A DNA stretch of 50,447 nucleotides from Chitinophaga pinensis (lineage in GTDB: Bacteria > Bacteroidota > Bacteroidia > Chitinophagales > Chitinophagaceae). The notes under the pieces are model-generated. The model worked only from the letters and a program-made list of their open reading frames with translations. It made no database searches and was not told the origin of the DNA. Both the position numbers and the translations under genes were made by a program. The stretch is from positions 1-50,447 of the forward strand of contig CAMCAY010000013.1 of the NCBI GenBank assembly GCA_945872815.1, read 5' to 3'. Shown here piece after piece: positions 1 to 9,287 of this stretch; positions within the stretch are counted from its first letter, which is position 1; every line of letters starts with the position of its first letter.

Positions 1-392
<392 letters not shown>

Positions 393-504
393 TTTTTATT
401 TTTAACTTCGGTTATTAATACCTTACTCTTTTATAACTTATTCCAATATGTTAACTTATTACAAGGTTTCTTATTAGTTTTCTAATATTTAATCTTCATA
501 TCCT

Positions 505-616
505 TATGGTGGTTTTACCGAGGGTGTTCACCTCTTCCCATACCGAACAGAGAAGTTAAGCCCCTCATGGCCGATGGTACTGCACAACAATGCGGGAGAG
601 TAGGTAGCTGCCATAT
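505..616 (+). rRNA. rrf: 5S ribosomal RNA
   Basis: About 112 nt carrying the conserved 5S core: CACCTCTTCCCATACCGAAC at 530-549, then AGAGAAGTTAAGCCCC, then CCGATGGTACTGC and GGGAGAGTAGGTAGCTGCC. The 5' and 3' ends (ATGGTGG / GCTGCCAT) are complementary, as expected for helix I. The gene sits about 110 bp after the 23S rRNA, in the standard rrn operon order, and is followed by a terminator. Confidence 0.95.
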
Positions 617-622
617 TTATTT

Positions 623-655
623 AGCCTCAATGATTTTTCATTGAGGCTTTTTTTT
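623..655 (+). terminator. rrn operon intrinsic terminator
   Basis: A stem with 11-nt arms (AGCCTCAATGA / TCATTGAGGCT) and a short T loop is followed by a run of eight T. It lies a few bases after the 5S gene and would end the rRNA transcript. Confidence 0.9.
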
Positions 656-656
656 G

Positions 657-1068
657 TTCCTAACCTAACATTTACCACCGCTATTTATTGCTGGCATTTC
701 TTCTAACTGAAAGTACTAATGAGGCAGTGCTTATTCTTTCTTCTGATAAATAAGTTCAAGTCAATTTGTATTATTAAGTTCTTAAATTCTTACATAATTC
801 TTCTTTTTATTGTCTTTACTACCTAACAATAACAAATTGATAGAATCAGATAAGTTTTTTAAAATCCTTTTACTATTAACAATAAGGAATGTCCAATTTA
901 CCGTTTTGGTTTATTATTATTCATTGAGGATTTTTCGATGAATTATCAAATTAGGCTATTGGTACTGAATGGAAAAATTATCGTGATAAAAACTAAAATG
1001 GGTAGTATGATTTTTACTTAAATCAATTCGTAATAAATAGGATTACTACTTTCTAAGTTAAATTTTTA
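657..1068. other. Gene-free AT-rich stretch
   Basis: About 410 bases between the rrn terminator and the stop codon of the next (minus-strand) gene. No convincing open frame, RNA gene, repeat or terminator is seen here. A weak echo of the rrn terminator stem (CATTGAGGATTTTTCGATGAA, split by mismatches) occurs near 923-943 but lacks a T-run. Confidence 0.5.
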
Positions 1069-1956
1069 TTATTCTGGAAGTAATGTAATATACAAAGTTT
1101 TGTAGGAGGGATAATATTTCCCATTGGTGCCTTTAAACGGGATGAGCTTTATGCCAACAACAGCATTGCTTATTTTATTTTGATATTTCTTAGCTAGCAT
1201 ATCATTCCTATCAACTGGGTAAATTTGGGTAATATATCCATTTGCATCTAACAGTATTTTAAAATCCTTATAAAAAGATTCCCCATTTTTCACCTTCACT
1301 ACAGAAGCAATTAATTCATCGAGCCACTTTATTTGTTGTTGATTGTAATTGTCGCCCATAGAATAAATTGAATCAATTACCAATGCTATTAAACTATCTT
1401 TTTCATTTATTTTTTCTATTTCTTCTTTAGTAAGTGTGTCGGGTTCTGCATTATATACATAGTGTTGAAAATTCTTCCATTTTGCAATCAGGCTTTTATT
1501 TTTATTGATACTATCTAATGAAATGTCCAATGCATCTTCAATATAATAGAAATACCCCCCCTTAATTTTAGGTATATTGATCGTAATTTCGTTCGATTTT
1601 GCTTGACGATTGTTAATATTAATATCAAACCAACCCTCAGGATAGTTGTCTGTTTCTAAATTTGTAAAACTTTCCTGGATGTTGTTATTTGTTAATTTTC
1701 TTGCGTAAGAATTTATTTTAAAAAGTGTAACAACTCCATTGATTTTCAACAAGCAGGAGTTTTCGTTGTAAATAATACAAAATTCTTTTTTTGTATTTGA
1801 TAAGTCATCGTCCCCTTTTGATTCTTTGTAACTTCCCGTATAAAACCCTTTATAGTAACCTTGACTTTTAACGTTGTTTAAAATAATTAACGTTAGAAAA
1901 AAAAACATAAGAGTTTGTTTCCTCAATTTCATAAGTGATTTTATAAAAATATTCAT
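1069..1956 (-). CDS. Secreted protein of unknown function, TonB-C-like tail
   Basis: 295 aa, not recognised as a named family. The N-terminus has two lysine/arginine clusters and a hydrophobic stretch at about residues 15-30 (FFFLTLIILNNVKS), so export or a membrane anchor is likely. The middle is lysine/asparagine-rich. The last ~70 residues (from about KNGESFYKDFKILLD to the end) follow the strand pattern of Bacteroidota TonB-C-like tails, with a GTNGKYYPSYKTLYITLLP ending; this resemblance is weak and is my inference. The gene stands alone between a gene-free stretch and the RRM gene's terminator. It could equally be a strain-specific lipoprotein-like exported protein without such a fold. 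Confidence 0.6.
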   Translation of the reverse strand: MNIFIKSLMKLRKQTLMFFFLTLIILNNVKSQGYYKGFYTGSYKESKGDDDLSNTKKEFCIIYNENSCLLKINGVVTLFKINSYARKLTNNNIQESFTNLETDNYPEGWFDININNRQAKSNEITINIPKIKGGYFYYIEDALDISLDSINKNKSLIAKWKNFQHYVYNAEPDTLTKEEIEKINEKDSLIALVIDSIYSMGDNYNQQQIKWLDELIASVVKVKNGESFYKDFKILLDANGYITQIYPVDRNDMLAKKYQNKISNAVVGIKLIPFKGTNGKYYPSYKTLYITLLPE

Positions 1957-2024
1957 TCTAACTTTTTACGAAATTAACCCAATTAATAATGAAATAAAAA
2001 TGCTGTATTTCATATAGCATTAGA

Positions 2025-2057
2025 ATAAAAAAATCCTTCAACGTTAGTTGAAGGATT
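2025..2057 (-). terminator. Terminator of the RRM gene
   Basis: Arms AATCCTTCAAC (2032-2042) and GTTGAAGGATT (2047-2057) enclose a 4-nt loop. On the minus strand the stem is followed by a T-run (A-run at 2025-2031 on the plus strand). It lies 55 bp after the RRM stop codon. Confidence 0.85.
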
Positions 2058-2111
2058 GAATATGGTGTTTTGAAACTGCTTGATTATTTCTTACAGTAAG
2101 ATAAGCAGAAA

Positions 2112-2486
2112 TTAAAAATCTCTGTTGTATCCGCCATCGCCACCATGACCGCCGCCGTATCCGCCACGACCACCGCCGCCACGGTTTCCGCCACGGTTTC
2201 CACCGTAACCACCACCGCCACTGCGTTTTTTGTACTCCCCTTCAGGACGAGGTTGAGATTCGTTAACGATTAGCTTGCGACCCATAACTTCTGTTTCGTT
2301 AAGGTTAGCAATTGCAGTCTTCGCTGCTTCGTCGTCAGACATTTCAACAAAACCAAAGCCTTTACTGCGGCCATTCATTTTGTCTTTTAAAATTTTACCA
2401 CTGGTTACGGTACCGTACTGAGTGAATAGATTCGTTAAATCTTCGTCTGTCATTGACCAACTAAGATTTCCAACATAAATGTTCAT
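2112..2486 (-). CDS. Glycine-rich RRM RNA-binding protein
   Basis: 124 aa. One RNA-recognition motif fills residues 2-80, with RNP2 (IYVGNLS, 3-9) and RNP1 (KGFGFVEM, 42-49) both intact, including the aromatic residues that stack on RNA. A basic hinge (KKRSGGGG) leads into a glycine/arginine/tyrosine-rich tail at 88-124. This architecture is that of the cold-responsive RNA chaperones found in cyanobacteria and widely in Bacteroidota, and the protein probably acts as a cytoplasmic single-stranded RNA binder. It is monocistronic, with its own downstream hairpin terminator and a ~215 bp upstream region. No clear TAnnTTTG promoter was identified there, and cold regulation cannot be read from the sequence. 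Confidence 0.92.
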   Translation of the reverse strand: MNIYVGNLSWSMTDEDLTNLFTQYGTVTSGKILKDKMNGRSKGFGFVEMSDDEAAKTAIANLNETEVMGRKLIVNESQPRPEGEYKKRSGGGGYGGNRGGNRGGGGRGGYGGGHGGDGGYNRDF

Positions 2487-2653
2487 TGTGAGAAACTGTT
2501 TAAAAAAATTAAAAAATATAAATGGTTTCGATCTTTATGTCTGATGATTCATGTTATAATTTACAAACAATAATTATCTAGACCATTTCTTCAGCATAAA
2601 GATAAGGGAATCATTTGAAATCACACTATTTTTAGTTGATTATTAATAGGTAT

Positions 2654-2683
2654 AAAAAAAGGCTGCTTTAAAAAGCAGCCTTT
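2654..2683 (-). terminator. Terminator of the rpsF-rpsR-rplI operon
   Basis: Arms AAAGGCTGCTTT (2658-2669) and AAAGCAGCCTTT (2672-2683) form a 12-bp stem, followed on the minus strand by a T-run at 2660-2654. It lies 20 bp after the rplI stop codon. Confidence 0.88.
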
Positions 2684-2702
2684 CAAATAGATAAAAATCA
2701 GT

Positions 2703-3149
2703 TTATTCAGCAATAACTTCAAATTCAACTTCAGTTTCGTTTCCATTTCCGAAGTCAATTTTAGCTTTGAATGTACCCAATTCTTTTACCTCATCAATAA
2801 TTTGAATACGGCGACGGTCAATCTCATATCCTTTTTGCTCTTTAATTGCTCGCGCAATTTGAACAGAAGTTACGCTTCCGAATATTTTACCACTAGTACC
2901 GGTTTTAGCACCAATTTTTAATGCGCCTTCTTTTAGAACAGCAATTACATTATTGATTTCTGCCAACAATTTAGCTTCTTTTTTAGCTTGTTGCTTTAGC
3001 TTTTCTTCTAATTGCTTTAGATTGCTTGGACTAGCCTCAACTGCAAATTTCTTTGGAATTAAGTAGTTACGACCATATCCGTTTTTTACGGTTACCAATT
3101 CATTGGCTCCGCCAAGATTGTTAACATCCTGAATTAAAATTACCTGCAT
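2703..3149 (-). CDS. rplI: 50S ribosomal protein L9
   Basis: 148 aa, the normal L9 length. The N-domain begins MQVILIQDVNNLGG and includes the rRNA-binding GYGRNYLIPKKFA loop; a long charged connecting helix (residues ~40-75, rich in K/E/A/L) leads to the C-domain (KIFGSVTSVQIARAI). The open frame extends 12 codons further upstream, but the conserved family start is the ATG at 3149, so I use that. It is the last gene of the rpsF-rpsR-rplI operon, followed by a strong terminator. L9 bridges the L1 stalk base region of the large subunit. Certain identification. Confidence 0.97.
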   Translation of the reverse strand: MQVILIQDVNNLGGANELVTVKNGYGRNYLIPKKFAVEASPSNLKQLEEKLKQQAKKEAKLLAEINNVIAVLKEGALKIGAKTGTSGKIFGSVTSVQIARAIKEQKGYEIDRRRIQIIDEVKELGTFKAKIDFGNGNETEVEFEVIAE

Positions 3150-3231
3150 GTTTTTTGCATTTTTACCCAACCTCATCATATTCATGATAAAAGCTTTCCC
3201 CTTAGTTAAAAGGTTAGGGTGGTGAAAAAAA

Positions 3232-3498
3232 TTATTTCAATAAATCTGTTACGTAAGGTAGAATTGCCATTTGACGGGCTTTCTTTACTGCCTGACTTAC
3301 TTTACGTTGAAACTTCAATGAATTTCCAGTGATACGACGCGGCAATAATTTACCTTGTTCGTTTAAGAATTTCTTCAAGAAATCGCCATCCTTGTAATCA
3401 ATATAATGGATGCCCATTTTTTTAAAGCGGCAATATTTCTTTGGACGATTATCGGCCTTTATGGCTGTCAAATACTTGATTTCGTTAGCTTTTGCCAT
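3232..3498 (-). CDS. rpsR: 30S ribosomal protein S18
   Basis: 88 aa with the S18 core: KKYCRFKK near residue 20, [13 protein letters not shown], then [12 protein letters not shown] and the C-terminal [12 protein letters not shown]18 binds S6 on the small-subunit platform. It follows rpsF with a 2-bp gap, which indicates co-transcription and probably coupled translation, the classical S6-S18-L9 arrangement. A TACC-rich, SD-like stretch lies at the end of rpsF just ahead of the start on the minus strand. Confidence 0.97.
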   Translation of the reverse strand: MAKANEIKYLTAIKADNRPKKYCRFKKMGIHYIDYKDGDFLKKFLNEQGKLLPRRITGNSLKFQRKVSQAVKKARQMAILPYVTDLLK

Positions 3499-3500
3499 GA

Positions 3501-3854
3501 TTATACCTCCGCTTTTTGATTTGAAGAATGTACACCACCTCTCTTTTTAGCATTGTACTCTACGGCGTATTTATCGAGTACAGTGAACATGTGACGCATG
3601 ACTGATTCGTCACGTAAAAGTTGAATCTTCAACTTTTCATTGAAGCTGGTTGGCGCACTGTATTCCATTACCCAGTAAAGACCTGTAGTCTTCTTGGCAA
3701 TTGGATACGCCAGTGATTTTAATCCCCATGGTTTGCTGTGCGTTATTGAACCTCCGTTTTCTTTCACAAGAGATTCAAATTTTTTCTGAGCATTTTTATA
3801 ATCATCCTCAGAAAGCACAGGGGTGAAAATCACCATCAATTCGTAGTTGCTCAT
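3501..3854 (-). CDS. rpsF: 30S ribosomal protein S6
   Basis: 117 aa. Family hallmarks are [19 protein letters not shown] at the start, the [10 protein letters not shown] strand and the YWVMEYSAP segment, ending in a short basic/polar tail. S6 is an RNP-like fold that pairs with S18 on the platform. It is the first gene of the operon with rpsR and rplI. A TACATTTG promoter element lies about 55 bp upstream of the start, and the 5' UTR contains a small CCCG/CGGG hairpin (see separate entry). Confidence 0.97.
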   Translation of the reverse strand: MSNYELMVIFTPVLSEDDYKNAQKKFESLVKENGGSITHSKPWGLKSLAYPIAKKTTGLYWVMEYSAPTSFNEKLKIQLLRDESVMRHMFTVLDKYAVEYNAKKRGGVHSSNQKAEV

Positions 3855-3883
3855 TTCCCTGTTTTTTAAATTAATAAATAAGT

Positions 3884-3914
3884 TTATCCCGTTTTTAAGC
3901 GGGGTGCAAATGTA
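3884..3914 (-). promoter_or_regulatory. rpsF promoter -7 element and leader hairpin
   Basis: On the minus strand, TACATTTG (3914-3907) matches the Bacteroidota -7 consensus TAnnTTTG. Downstream of it, in the predicted 5' UTR, a small hairpin with arms CCCG and CGGG (3888-3904) surrounds an A-rich loop. The position and the exposed CCG fit an S6:S18-binding ribosomal leader, but that is inference. No good -33 TTTG is seen. Confidence 0.45.
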
Positions 3915-3990
3915 AGAATATTACACGAAAAACCGCATAAAATACTGAATTAATTTAGATTCTATAAAATCGTAGCGTAGCTCAATGCCA

Positions 3991-4018
3991 AATAAAAAAA
4001 CCTGCATGTAGCAGGTTT
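3991..4018 (-). terminator. rpsT terminator
   Basis: Arms AAACCTGC (3998-4005) and GCAGGTTT (4011-4018), with a T-run on the minus strand at 4000-3994. It lies 30 bp after the rpsT stop. Confidence 0.82.
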
Positions 4019-4049
4019 TGAATTATATAATAATTAATATTATTTAAAA

Positions 4050-4307
4050 TTATTTCTTTAAACGATTGACTTTCAAAGCAAGCTTTCTCTTTAGGTTCGA
4101 AGCCTTGTTCTTATGAATAGTACCACGTTTTGCAAGCTTGTCAATCATAGAAGACACTTCAGGAAGTTTGTCTGAAGCCGCATTCTGATCTTCAATAGCT
4201 CTAATGTCGCGAATCGCATTACGTGTGGTTTTTCCGTAGTAACGGTTACGCTCATTACGCCTTGCACTTTGACGAACATCTTTCTTAGTTGCTGAATGGT
4301 TTGCCAT
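4050..4307 (-). CDS. rpsT: 30S ribosomal protein S20
   Basis: 85 aa, basic and all-helical. It starts MANHSATKKDVRQSARRNERN, has the KTTRNAIRDI helix, and ends with KRGTIHKNKASNLKRKLALKVNRL, the S20 signature. It is a primary 16S rRNA-binding protein at the bottom of the small subunit. Monocistronic, with its own promoter element (TATCTTTG at 4335-4328, minus strand) and terminator. It is divergent from odhA, the two promoter regions sharing about 200 bp. Confidence 0.97.
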   Translation of the reverse strand: MANHSATKKDVRQSARRNERNRYYGKTTRNAIRDIRAIEDQNAASDKLPEVSSMIDKLAKRGTIHKNKASNLKRKLALKVNRLKK

Positions 4308-4327
4308 TTATTTTATTTTTTGGGTTG

Positions 4328-4335
4328 CAAAGATA
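4328..4335 (-). promoter_or_regulatory. rpsT promoter -7 element
   Basis: TATCTTTG read on the minus strand, an exact TAnnTTTG match, about 20 nt upstream of the rpsT ATG. The predicted 5' UTR is very short. The -33 box is not obvious. Confidence 0.5.
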
Positions 4336-4509
4336 GTGAATCAGTTTTATAAATTTTGTTTTTTTTCTGTTTTTTTAATTACACCTCAAACATTTTTCGC
4401 TTTTAGTGACCTTTTTTATGTAAACTCACTCCTTTTCTTAAGTTTTAGACCGATATTTGCAGTCAAATTACTACTTTCAGGTATTTATAATCACTTATTA
4501 TTATATAAA

Positions 4510-7248
4510 ATGAAGGATTTTCAATACATAACCAATTCACACCCAAGTTATATAGAGAATATTTACAATGATTTTATGGCTAATCCGGATAGCATCGATC
4601 CTGATTTACGTAAATTTTTTGAAGGATTCGACTTTGCTGTTAGCAACGGATTGGAGAAAAAAAACACCCCTGCCTCTTTCAGTTTTTCTGATCAAGCCCT
4701 GCTTAAGGAATTTGCTGTTTTTCAATTAATTGAAGCATATAGAAAAAAAGGTCATCTTGTTGCTAAAACAAACCCTATTCGAGAAAGAAAGGATAGGAAC
4801 GCTAATCTGGACTTATCCAATTTTGGCTTAGCCGATAAAGATTTGCAGGATCATTACGAATCTGGCAATTTTATTGGTTTAGGTAAATCTACTTTACAAT
4901 CTATTCTTGCTCATCTAAAAAAATGTTACACCAACCATGTTGGCGTAGAATTTAGTTACATCAAGGATCAAAAGAAAATAGACTGGTTAAATGATGCAAT
5001 TGAAAAAAAAATAACTGCACCGGTATCTATTTCCCAAAAGAAAAGAATTCTTCAGAAATTGAACGAAGGCGTCATGTTCGAAAAGTTTCTTCACACTAAA
5101 TACATCGGTCAGAAAAGGTTTAGTTTGGAGGGCGGTGAAACAACAATCGCAGCCCTCGATGCTATTTTATCTGTATCAGCAGAAAACAGTGTAAAAGAAG
5201 TTGTAATTGGAATGGCTCACAGAGGCAGATTGAATGTGTTAGCAAACATCCTGGGAAAAACATACGAAGAAATTTTTAATGAATTTGAAGGAACAGCTAT
5301 TCCTGATACTACAATGGGAACAGGTGATGTTAAATATCACATGGGTTATAGCAGCGATGTAGATACGCCTTCTGGAAACAAATTGCATTTAAAATTGTGC
5401 CCCAACCCATCACACCTGGAAGCCGTTAATCCACTCGTTTTGGGTTACTCGAGAAGTAAGGCCGATCTCATGTATGAAAGTGATTACGGAAAAATTCTTC
5501 CAATATTGATTCACGGAGACGCTTCTGTAGCCGGCCAGGGAATTGTGTACGAAATTTTGCAAATGAGTAACCTGAGAGGTTACAATACAGGAGGAACCAT
5601 TCATTTTGTTATTAATAATCAGATAGGATTTACAACAGATTTTGATGATGCACGAAGTTCCGATTATTGCACATCAATTGCTGCAATGATTCAGGCTCCT
5701 GTATTTCATGTAAATGGCGACGATCCGGAAGCTGTGGTTAAAGTTGCTGAAATAGCAACCCGTTACCGTCAGGAATTTAATTCGGATATTTTTATTGACA
5801 TGGTTTGTTACCGCAGACATGGACATAATGAGGGTGATGAACCGAAATTCACCCAGCCTCAATTGTATGCTTTAATTGACAAGCATTTGAATCCAAGAGA
5901 AGTGTACACGCAATTTTTGATTGAAAATGGCGAACCTGATGCTAAATCTTTAGCTAAAGAAATGGAACAGGCATTTTTAAAAGATTTACAAGATCGCTTA
6001 GACGAGGTAAAGCAAAACCCGCTTCCTTACAGATATCAAAAACCGGAAATTTGGTGGCAAAGTTTAAGAAAGGCCGTCCCGGAAGATTTTAATTCATCCC
6101 CAACTACAGCAGTTAAAGAAGATGACTTAAAAAAACTGTTGGATAATCTTATGAAATGGCCCAGTGATTTTAAGCCATTAAAAAAAGTCGAGAAACTAAT
6201 TCAGGATAAAATTAAACTATATCAAGACCAGCAGAAAGTTGATTGGGCAACTGCTGAATTATTGGCTTATGCAAGCATTCTAAGCGAAGGAAAAGATGTT
6301 AGAATGAGCGGGCAGGATGTAAAAAGAGGAACATTTAGCCATCGGCATGCTGTTCTTTTTGATGAAAATAATAACAATCAATACAATCGTTTAAATTCTT
6401 CTTCTAAGGATGACTCACAACTGAGAATTTTTAATTCTTTTTTAAGCGAGTATGCTGTTCTTGGCTTCGAATATGGATATGCGTTAGCAAACCCTAATTC
6501 TTTAGTGTTATGGGAAGCTCAATTTGGTGATTTTGTAAATGGGGCACAGATTATTATTGATCAGTTTATTTCAGCAGCAGAAACAAAATGGCAAACAATG
6601 AATGGTCTTGTCATGCTATTGCCTCACGGTTACGAAGGACAGGGTCCAGAACACAGCAGTGCAAGAATGGAAAGGTTTTTACAGCAATGCGCTGAATTGA
6701 ATATGGTGATAACAAACATTACAACTGCAGCCAATCTTTTTCACGCTTTACGCAGACAATTAACTTGGGAATTCAGAAAGCCAATGATTAATTTTTCACC
6801 GAAAGCAAATCTTCGACACCCAGGAACCTATAGCAATTTGAATGAATTTACCAACGGAGGATTCAAAGAGGTTATTGATGATTCTGTTGTTTCGGATGCA
6901 ACCATTGTTAAGAAGGTGCTGATGTGCAGCGGTAAAATATTTTTTGATTTGGAAGAAAAACGTCAAAAAGAAAAAAGAACTGATATTGCCATTGTACGAA
7001 TTGAACAATTGTATCCATTACCTCAACATCAATTGGATGTTTTATATAAAAAATACTCAAAGGCAATTTGGTATTGGGTTCAGGAAGAGCCATTGAATAT
7101 GGGAGCAGCCACTTATCTTAGAATGAATTTGCAAAACATCAATTTTTATATTTTGAGCAGACTCTCAAGTGCAGCAACAGCAACAGGTTATGCGAAAATT
7201 CATGCTAAAGAACAAGCAGATCTTCTTGATAAAGCGTTTACTATTTAA
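4510..7248 (+). CDS. sucA: 2-oxoglutarate dehydrogenase E1 component
   Basis: 912 aa from the ATG at 4510, the usual E1o length. The open frame runs 58 codons further upstream, but that segment is hydrophobic and unlike the family, whereas MKDFQYITNSHPSYIENIYNDF-type N-termini are typical, so 4510 is preferred. The enzyme decarboxylates 2-oxoglutarate with thiamine diphosphate and passes the succinyl group to E2 in the TCA cycle. Visible motifs: GMAHRGRLNVLANILGK (~235-250), HGDASVAGQG, NNQIGFTT, the ThDP/Mg GDDPEA (~403), RRHGHNEGDEP, LWEAQFGDFVNGAQ and LPHGYEGQGPEHSSAR. No E2 gene (sucB) is adjacent; ffh follows after 29 bp, so the pair may share a transcript. Confidence 0.96.
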   Translation: MKDFQYITNSHPSYIENIYNDFMANPDSIDPDLRKFFEGFDFAVSNGLEKKNTPASFSFSDQALLKEFAVFQLIEAYRKKGHLVAKTNPIRERKDRNANLDLSNFGLADKDLQDHYESGNFIGLGKSTLQSILAHLKKCYTNHVGVEFSYIKDQKKIDWLNDAIEKKITAPVSISQKKRILQKLNEGVMFEKFLHTKYIGQKRFSLEGGETTIAALDAILSVSAENSVKEVVIGMAHRGRLNVLANILGKTYEEIFNEFEGTAIPDTTMGTGDVKYHMGYSSDVDTPSGNKLHLKLCPNPSHLEAVNPLVLGYSRSKADLMYESDYGKILPILIHGDASVAGQGIVYEILQMSNLRGYNTGGTIHFVINNQIGFTTDFDDARSSDYCTSIAAMIQAPVFHVNGDDPEAVVKVAEIATRYRQEFNSDIFIDMVCYRRHGHNEGDEPKFTQPQLYALIDKHLNPREVYTQFLIENGEPDAKSLAKEMEQAFLKDLQDRLDEVKQNPLPYRYQKPEIWWQSLRKAVPEDFNSSPTTAVKEDDLKKLLDNLMKWPSDFKPLKKVEKLIQDKIKLYQDQQKVDWATAELLAYASILSEGKDVRMSGQDVKRGTFSHRHAVLFDENNNNQYNRLNSSSKDDSQLRIFNSFLSEYAVLGFEYGYALANPNSLVLWEAQFGDFVNGAQIIIDQFISAAETKWQTMNGLVMLLPHGYEGQGPEHSSARMERFLQQCAELNMVITNITTAANLFHALRRQLTWEFRKPMINFSPKANLRHPGTYSNLNEFTNGGFKEVIDDSVVSDATIVKKVLMCSGKIFFDLEEKRQKEKRTDIAIVRIEQLYPLPQHQLDVLYKKYSKAIWYWVQEEPLNMGAATYLRMNLQNINFYILSRLSSAATATGYAKIHAKEQADLLDKAFTI

Positions 7249-7277
7249 TTTTTTAATTGTCAGGCAAATAATACAAT

Positions 7278-8609
7278 ATGTTTCAAAATTTAAGCGAACG
7301 TCTCGAATCAGCATTTAAAAATATCAAAGGTCAGGCAAGGATAACTGATTTAAATATTGCTAATACAGTTAAGGATATTCGAAGAGCATTGGTTGATGCC
7401 GATGTTAACTATAAGATTGCAAAAGAATTTACCGACAAAGTAAAGGAAAAAGCCCTTGGTTCAAAAGTGTTGTTAGCAGTCAATCCTGGCCAGCAAATGG
7501 TTAAAATTGTACAGGACGAATTGACCGAATTGATGGGTGGAACGGAAAGTAATTTTAATATTTCCGGTAATCCTGCCGTTATTCTAATTGCCGGTTTACA
7601 AGGTAGTGGAAAAACAACATTCAGTGGTAAACTTGCAAATTATTTAAAAACAAAAAAAGGCAAATCCCCCTTATTGGTTGCAGGAGATATTTACAGACCA
7701 GCAGCGATTGATCAACTAGAAGTGTTGGGTGGGCAAATCGGGGTGGATGTATATGCCGAACGTGAAAATAAAAATGCTGTTGATATAGCATTGAATGCTA
7801 TTAAGCAAGCAAAAGCAACGAATAAAAATGTGGTAATTATTGACACTGCAGGTCGCTTGGCCGTAGATGAAATCATGATGGCTGAAGTAGCTGATATCAA
7901 ATCGGCAGTATCACCTCAGGAGATTTTATTTGTGGTAGATAGTATGACCGGTCAAGATGCGGTAAATACTGCCGCAAGTTTCAATGAAAGACTTGATTTC
8001 AGTGGGGTTGTACTGACAAAATTGGACGGTGATACCAGGGGGGGAGCTGCTTTATCCATAAAATACACCGTAAACAAACCAATTAAATTTACCAGCAGTG
8101 GTGAAAAAATGGAAACCTTGGATGTGTTTTATCCTGAAAGAATGTCCCAACGTATTCTTGGAATGGGTGATATTGTTAGTTTGGTAGAAAAAGCACAGGA
8201 ACAATTCGATGAGGCAGAAGCTGCAAAATTGGAAAAGAAAATCAGAAAAAATCAATTTGATTTCGAAGATTTCAAAACCCAGCTTCAACAAATAAAAAAA
8301 ATGGGGAACCTAAAGGATTTGATGGGTATGATTCCCGGAGTGGGAAAGCAAGTTAAAGATTTAGACATTAATGATGATGCTTTTAAAGGGATTGAGGCAC
8401 TTATCAATTCGATGACAATGGAAGAAAGAAGAAACCCTGACATCATCAATCAAAGTCGTAAAAATCGCATTGCAAAAGGAAGCGGCAAGGATTTGGCAGA
8501 GCTCAATCAGTTCATCAAACAATTCGAACAAATGAAAAATATGATGAAGATGATGAATAAGATGCCCATGGGAAGAATGCCGGGAATGGGAGCCATGGGC
8601 CGTCGATAA
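7278..8609 (+). CDS. ffh: Signal recognition particle GTPase (SRP54)
   Basis: 443 aa. N-domain at 1-90, then the G domain with P-loop GLQGSGKT (106-113), DTAGR (189-193) and TKLDGDTRGG (~249). The C-terminal M domain is methionine-rich, ending in a MKMMNKMPMGRMPGMGAMG-type tail that binds signal peptides and 4.5S RNA. It targets nascent inner-membrane and secreted proteins to FtsY/SecYEG. It sits 29 bp after sucA. No 4.5S RNA gene is recognised nearby. Confidence 0.97.
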   Translation: MFQNLSERLESAFKNIKGQARITDLNIANTVKDIRRALVDADVNYKIAKEFTDKVKEKALGSKVLLAVNPGQQMVKIVQDELTELMGGTESNFNISGNPAVILIAGLQGSGKTTFSGKLANYLKTKKGKSPLLVAGDIYRPAAIDQLEVLGGQIGVDVYAERENKNAVDIALNAIKQAKATNKNVVIIDTAGRLAVDEIMMAEVADIKSAVSPQEILFVVDSMTGQDAVNTAASFNERLDFSGVVLTKLDGDTRGGAALSIKYTVNKPIKFTSSGEKMETLDVFYPERMSQRILGMGDIVSLVEKAQEQFDEAEAAKLEKKIRKNQFDFEDFKTQLQQIKKMGNLKDLMGMIPGVGKQVKDLDINDDAFKGIEALINSMTMEERRNPDIINQSRKNRIAKGSGKDLAELNQFIKQFEQMKNMMKMMNKMPMGRMPGMGAMGRR

Positions 8610-8629
8610 ACGCAGTATTGCCAAATTAA

Positions 8630-8661
8630 TTTGTTTAATTTACAATAATCATATACTTTTG
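8630..8661 (+). promoter_or_regulatory. rpsP promoter
   Basis: TTTG at 8630-8633, a 20-bp spacer, then TACTTTTG at 8654-8661. This is an almost ideal Bacteroidota -33/-7 pair. Initiation near 8667 would give a ~55-nt leader before the rpsP ATG. Confidence 0.65.
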
Positions 8662-8720
8662 TAAACCCTTTTTAAAGGGATAAACCCTATTGTTCACAAC
8701 CGAAAAAATTTCTATTTTTT

Positions 8721-9212
8721 ATGGCTGTTAAAATGAGACTTCAAAGACATGGTTCAAAAAAGAGACCATTCTATTTCATCGTAATCGCAGATGCACGCAG
8801 TCCTCGCGATGGTAAATTCATTCAAAAACTAGGTACTTACAATCCTTTGACCGTTCCTGCAACTGTTCAGGTAGATCGTCAAAAAGCATTGGATTGGCTT
8901 CAGAAAGGTGCTCAGCCAACTGACACAGTTCGTCGTATCCTTTCTTTTAAAGGTGTATTGTACTTAAAACACCTGCTTCGTGGAGTAAGCCTTGGTTTGT
9001 TTGATGAAGCAACTGCAATGGAAAAATTCACAAAATGGAGTGCAGAACACGATGCTCAAATGGCTAAGCGTCAAAGCGCTAACAAAAAAGCTCGTATGGA
9101 TCGCAGTGTTCCTATTGTGAAAAAAGTAGCAGAGCCTGTTGTTGTTGAAGAAGAGCCTGCCGCTGAAGCTGCAGAAACTTCAACAGAAGAAGAAACTAAA
9201 ACAGAAGAATAA
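8721..9212 (+). CDS. rpsP: 30S ribosomal protein S16
   Basis: 163 aa. The S16 core occupies residues 1-~85 ([20 protein letters not shown], then [20 protein letters not shown]). The remainder is a lineage-typical extension: a basic helix (~110-130) and a very acidic C-terminus ([16 protein letters not shown]). Such long S16 proteins are common in Bacteroidota. A strong promoter (8630-8661) and a terminator (9239-9270) bracket the gene, so it is probably expressed alone, not with ffh. Confidence 0.96.
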   Translation: MAVKMRLQRHGSKKRPFYFIVIADARSPRDGKFIQKLGTYNPLTVPATVQVDRQKALDWLQKGAQPTDTVRRILSFKGVLYLKHLLRGVSLGLFDEATAMEKFTKWSAEHDAQMAKRQSANKKARMDRSVPIVKKVAEPVVVEEEPAAEAAETSTEEETKTEE

Positions 9213-9238
9213 TATTTCTGTACATTTCATTCATTTGA

Positions 9239-9270
9239 AAACCATCTACTTGCAGTAGGTGGTTTTTTAT
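9239..9270 (+). terminator. rpsP terminator
   Basis: A 12-bp stem, arms AAACCATCTACT and AGTAGGTGGTTT with one G-T pair and a 3-nt loop, followed by a T-run. It separates rpsP from the nuo promoter. Confidence 0.88.
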
Positions 9271-9287
9271 TTTTATGATATTCAGCA

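Noticed and set aside
393-504. A tRNA gene between 23S and 5S rRNA
   Set aside because: No cloverleaf, T-loop GTTCRA or CCA-compatible acceptor stem is visible; the spacer is simply AT-rich.
2112-2486. The repetitive GC-rich tail of the RRM gene as a DNA repeat or foreign insert
   Set aside because: It encodes the Gly/Arg/Tyr tail expected for this protein family, in frame to the natural stop.
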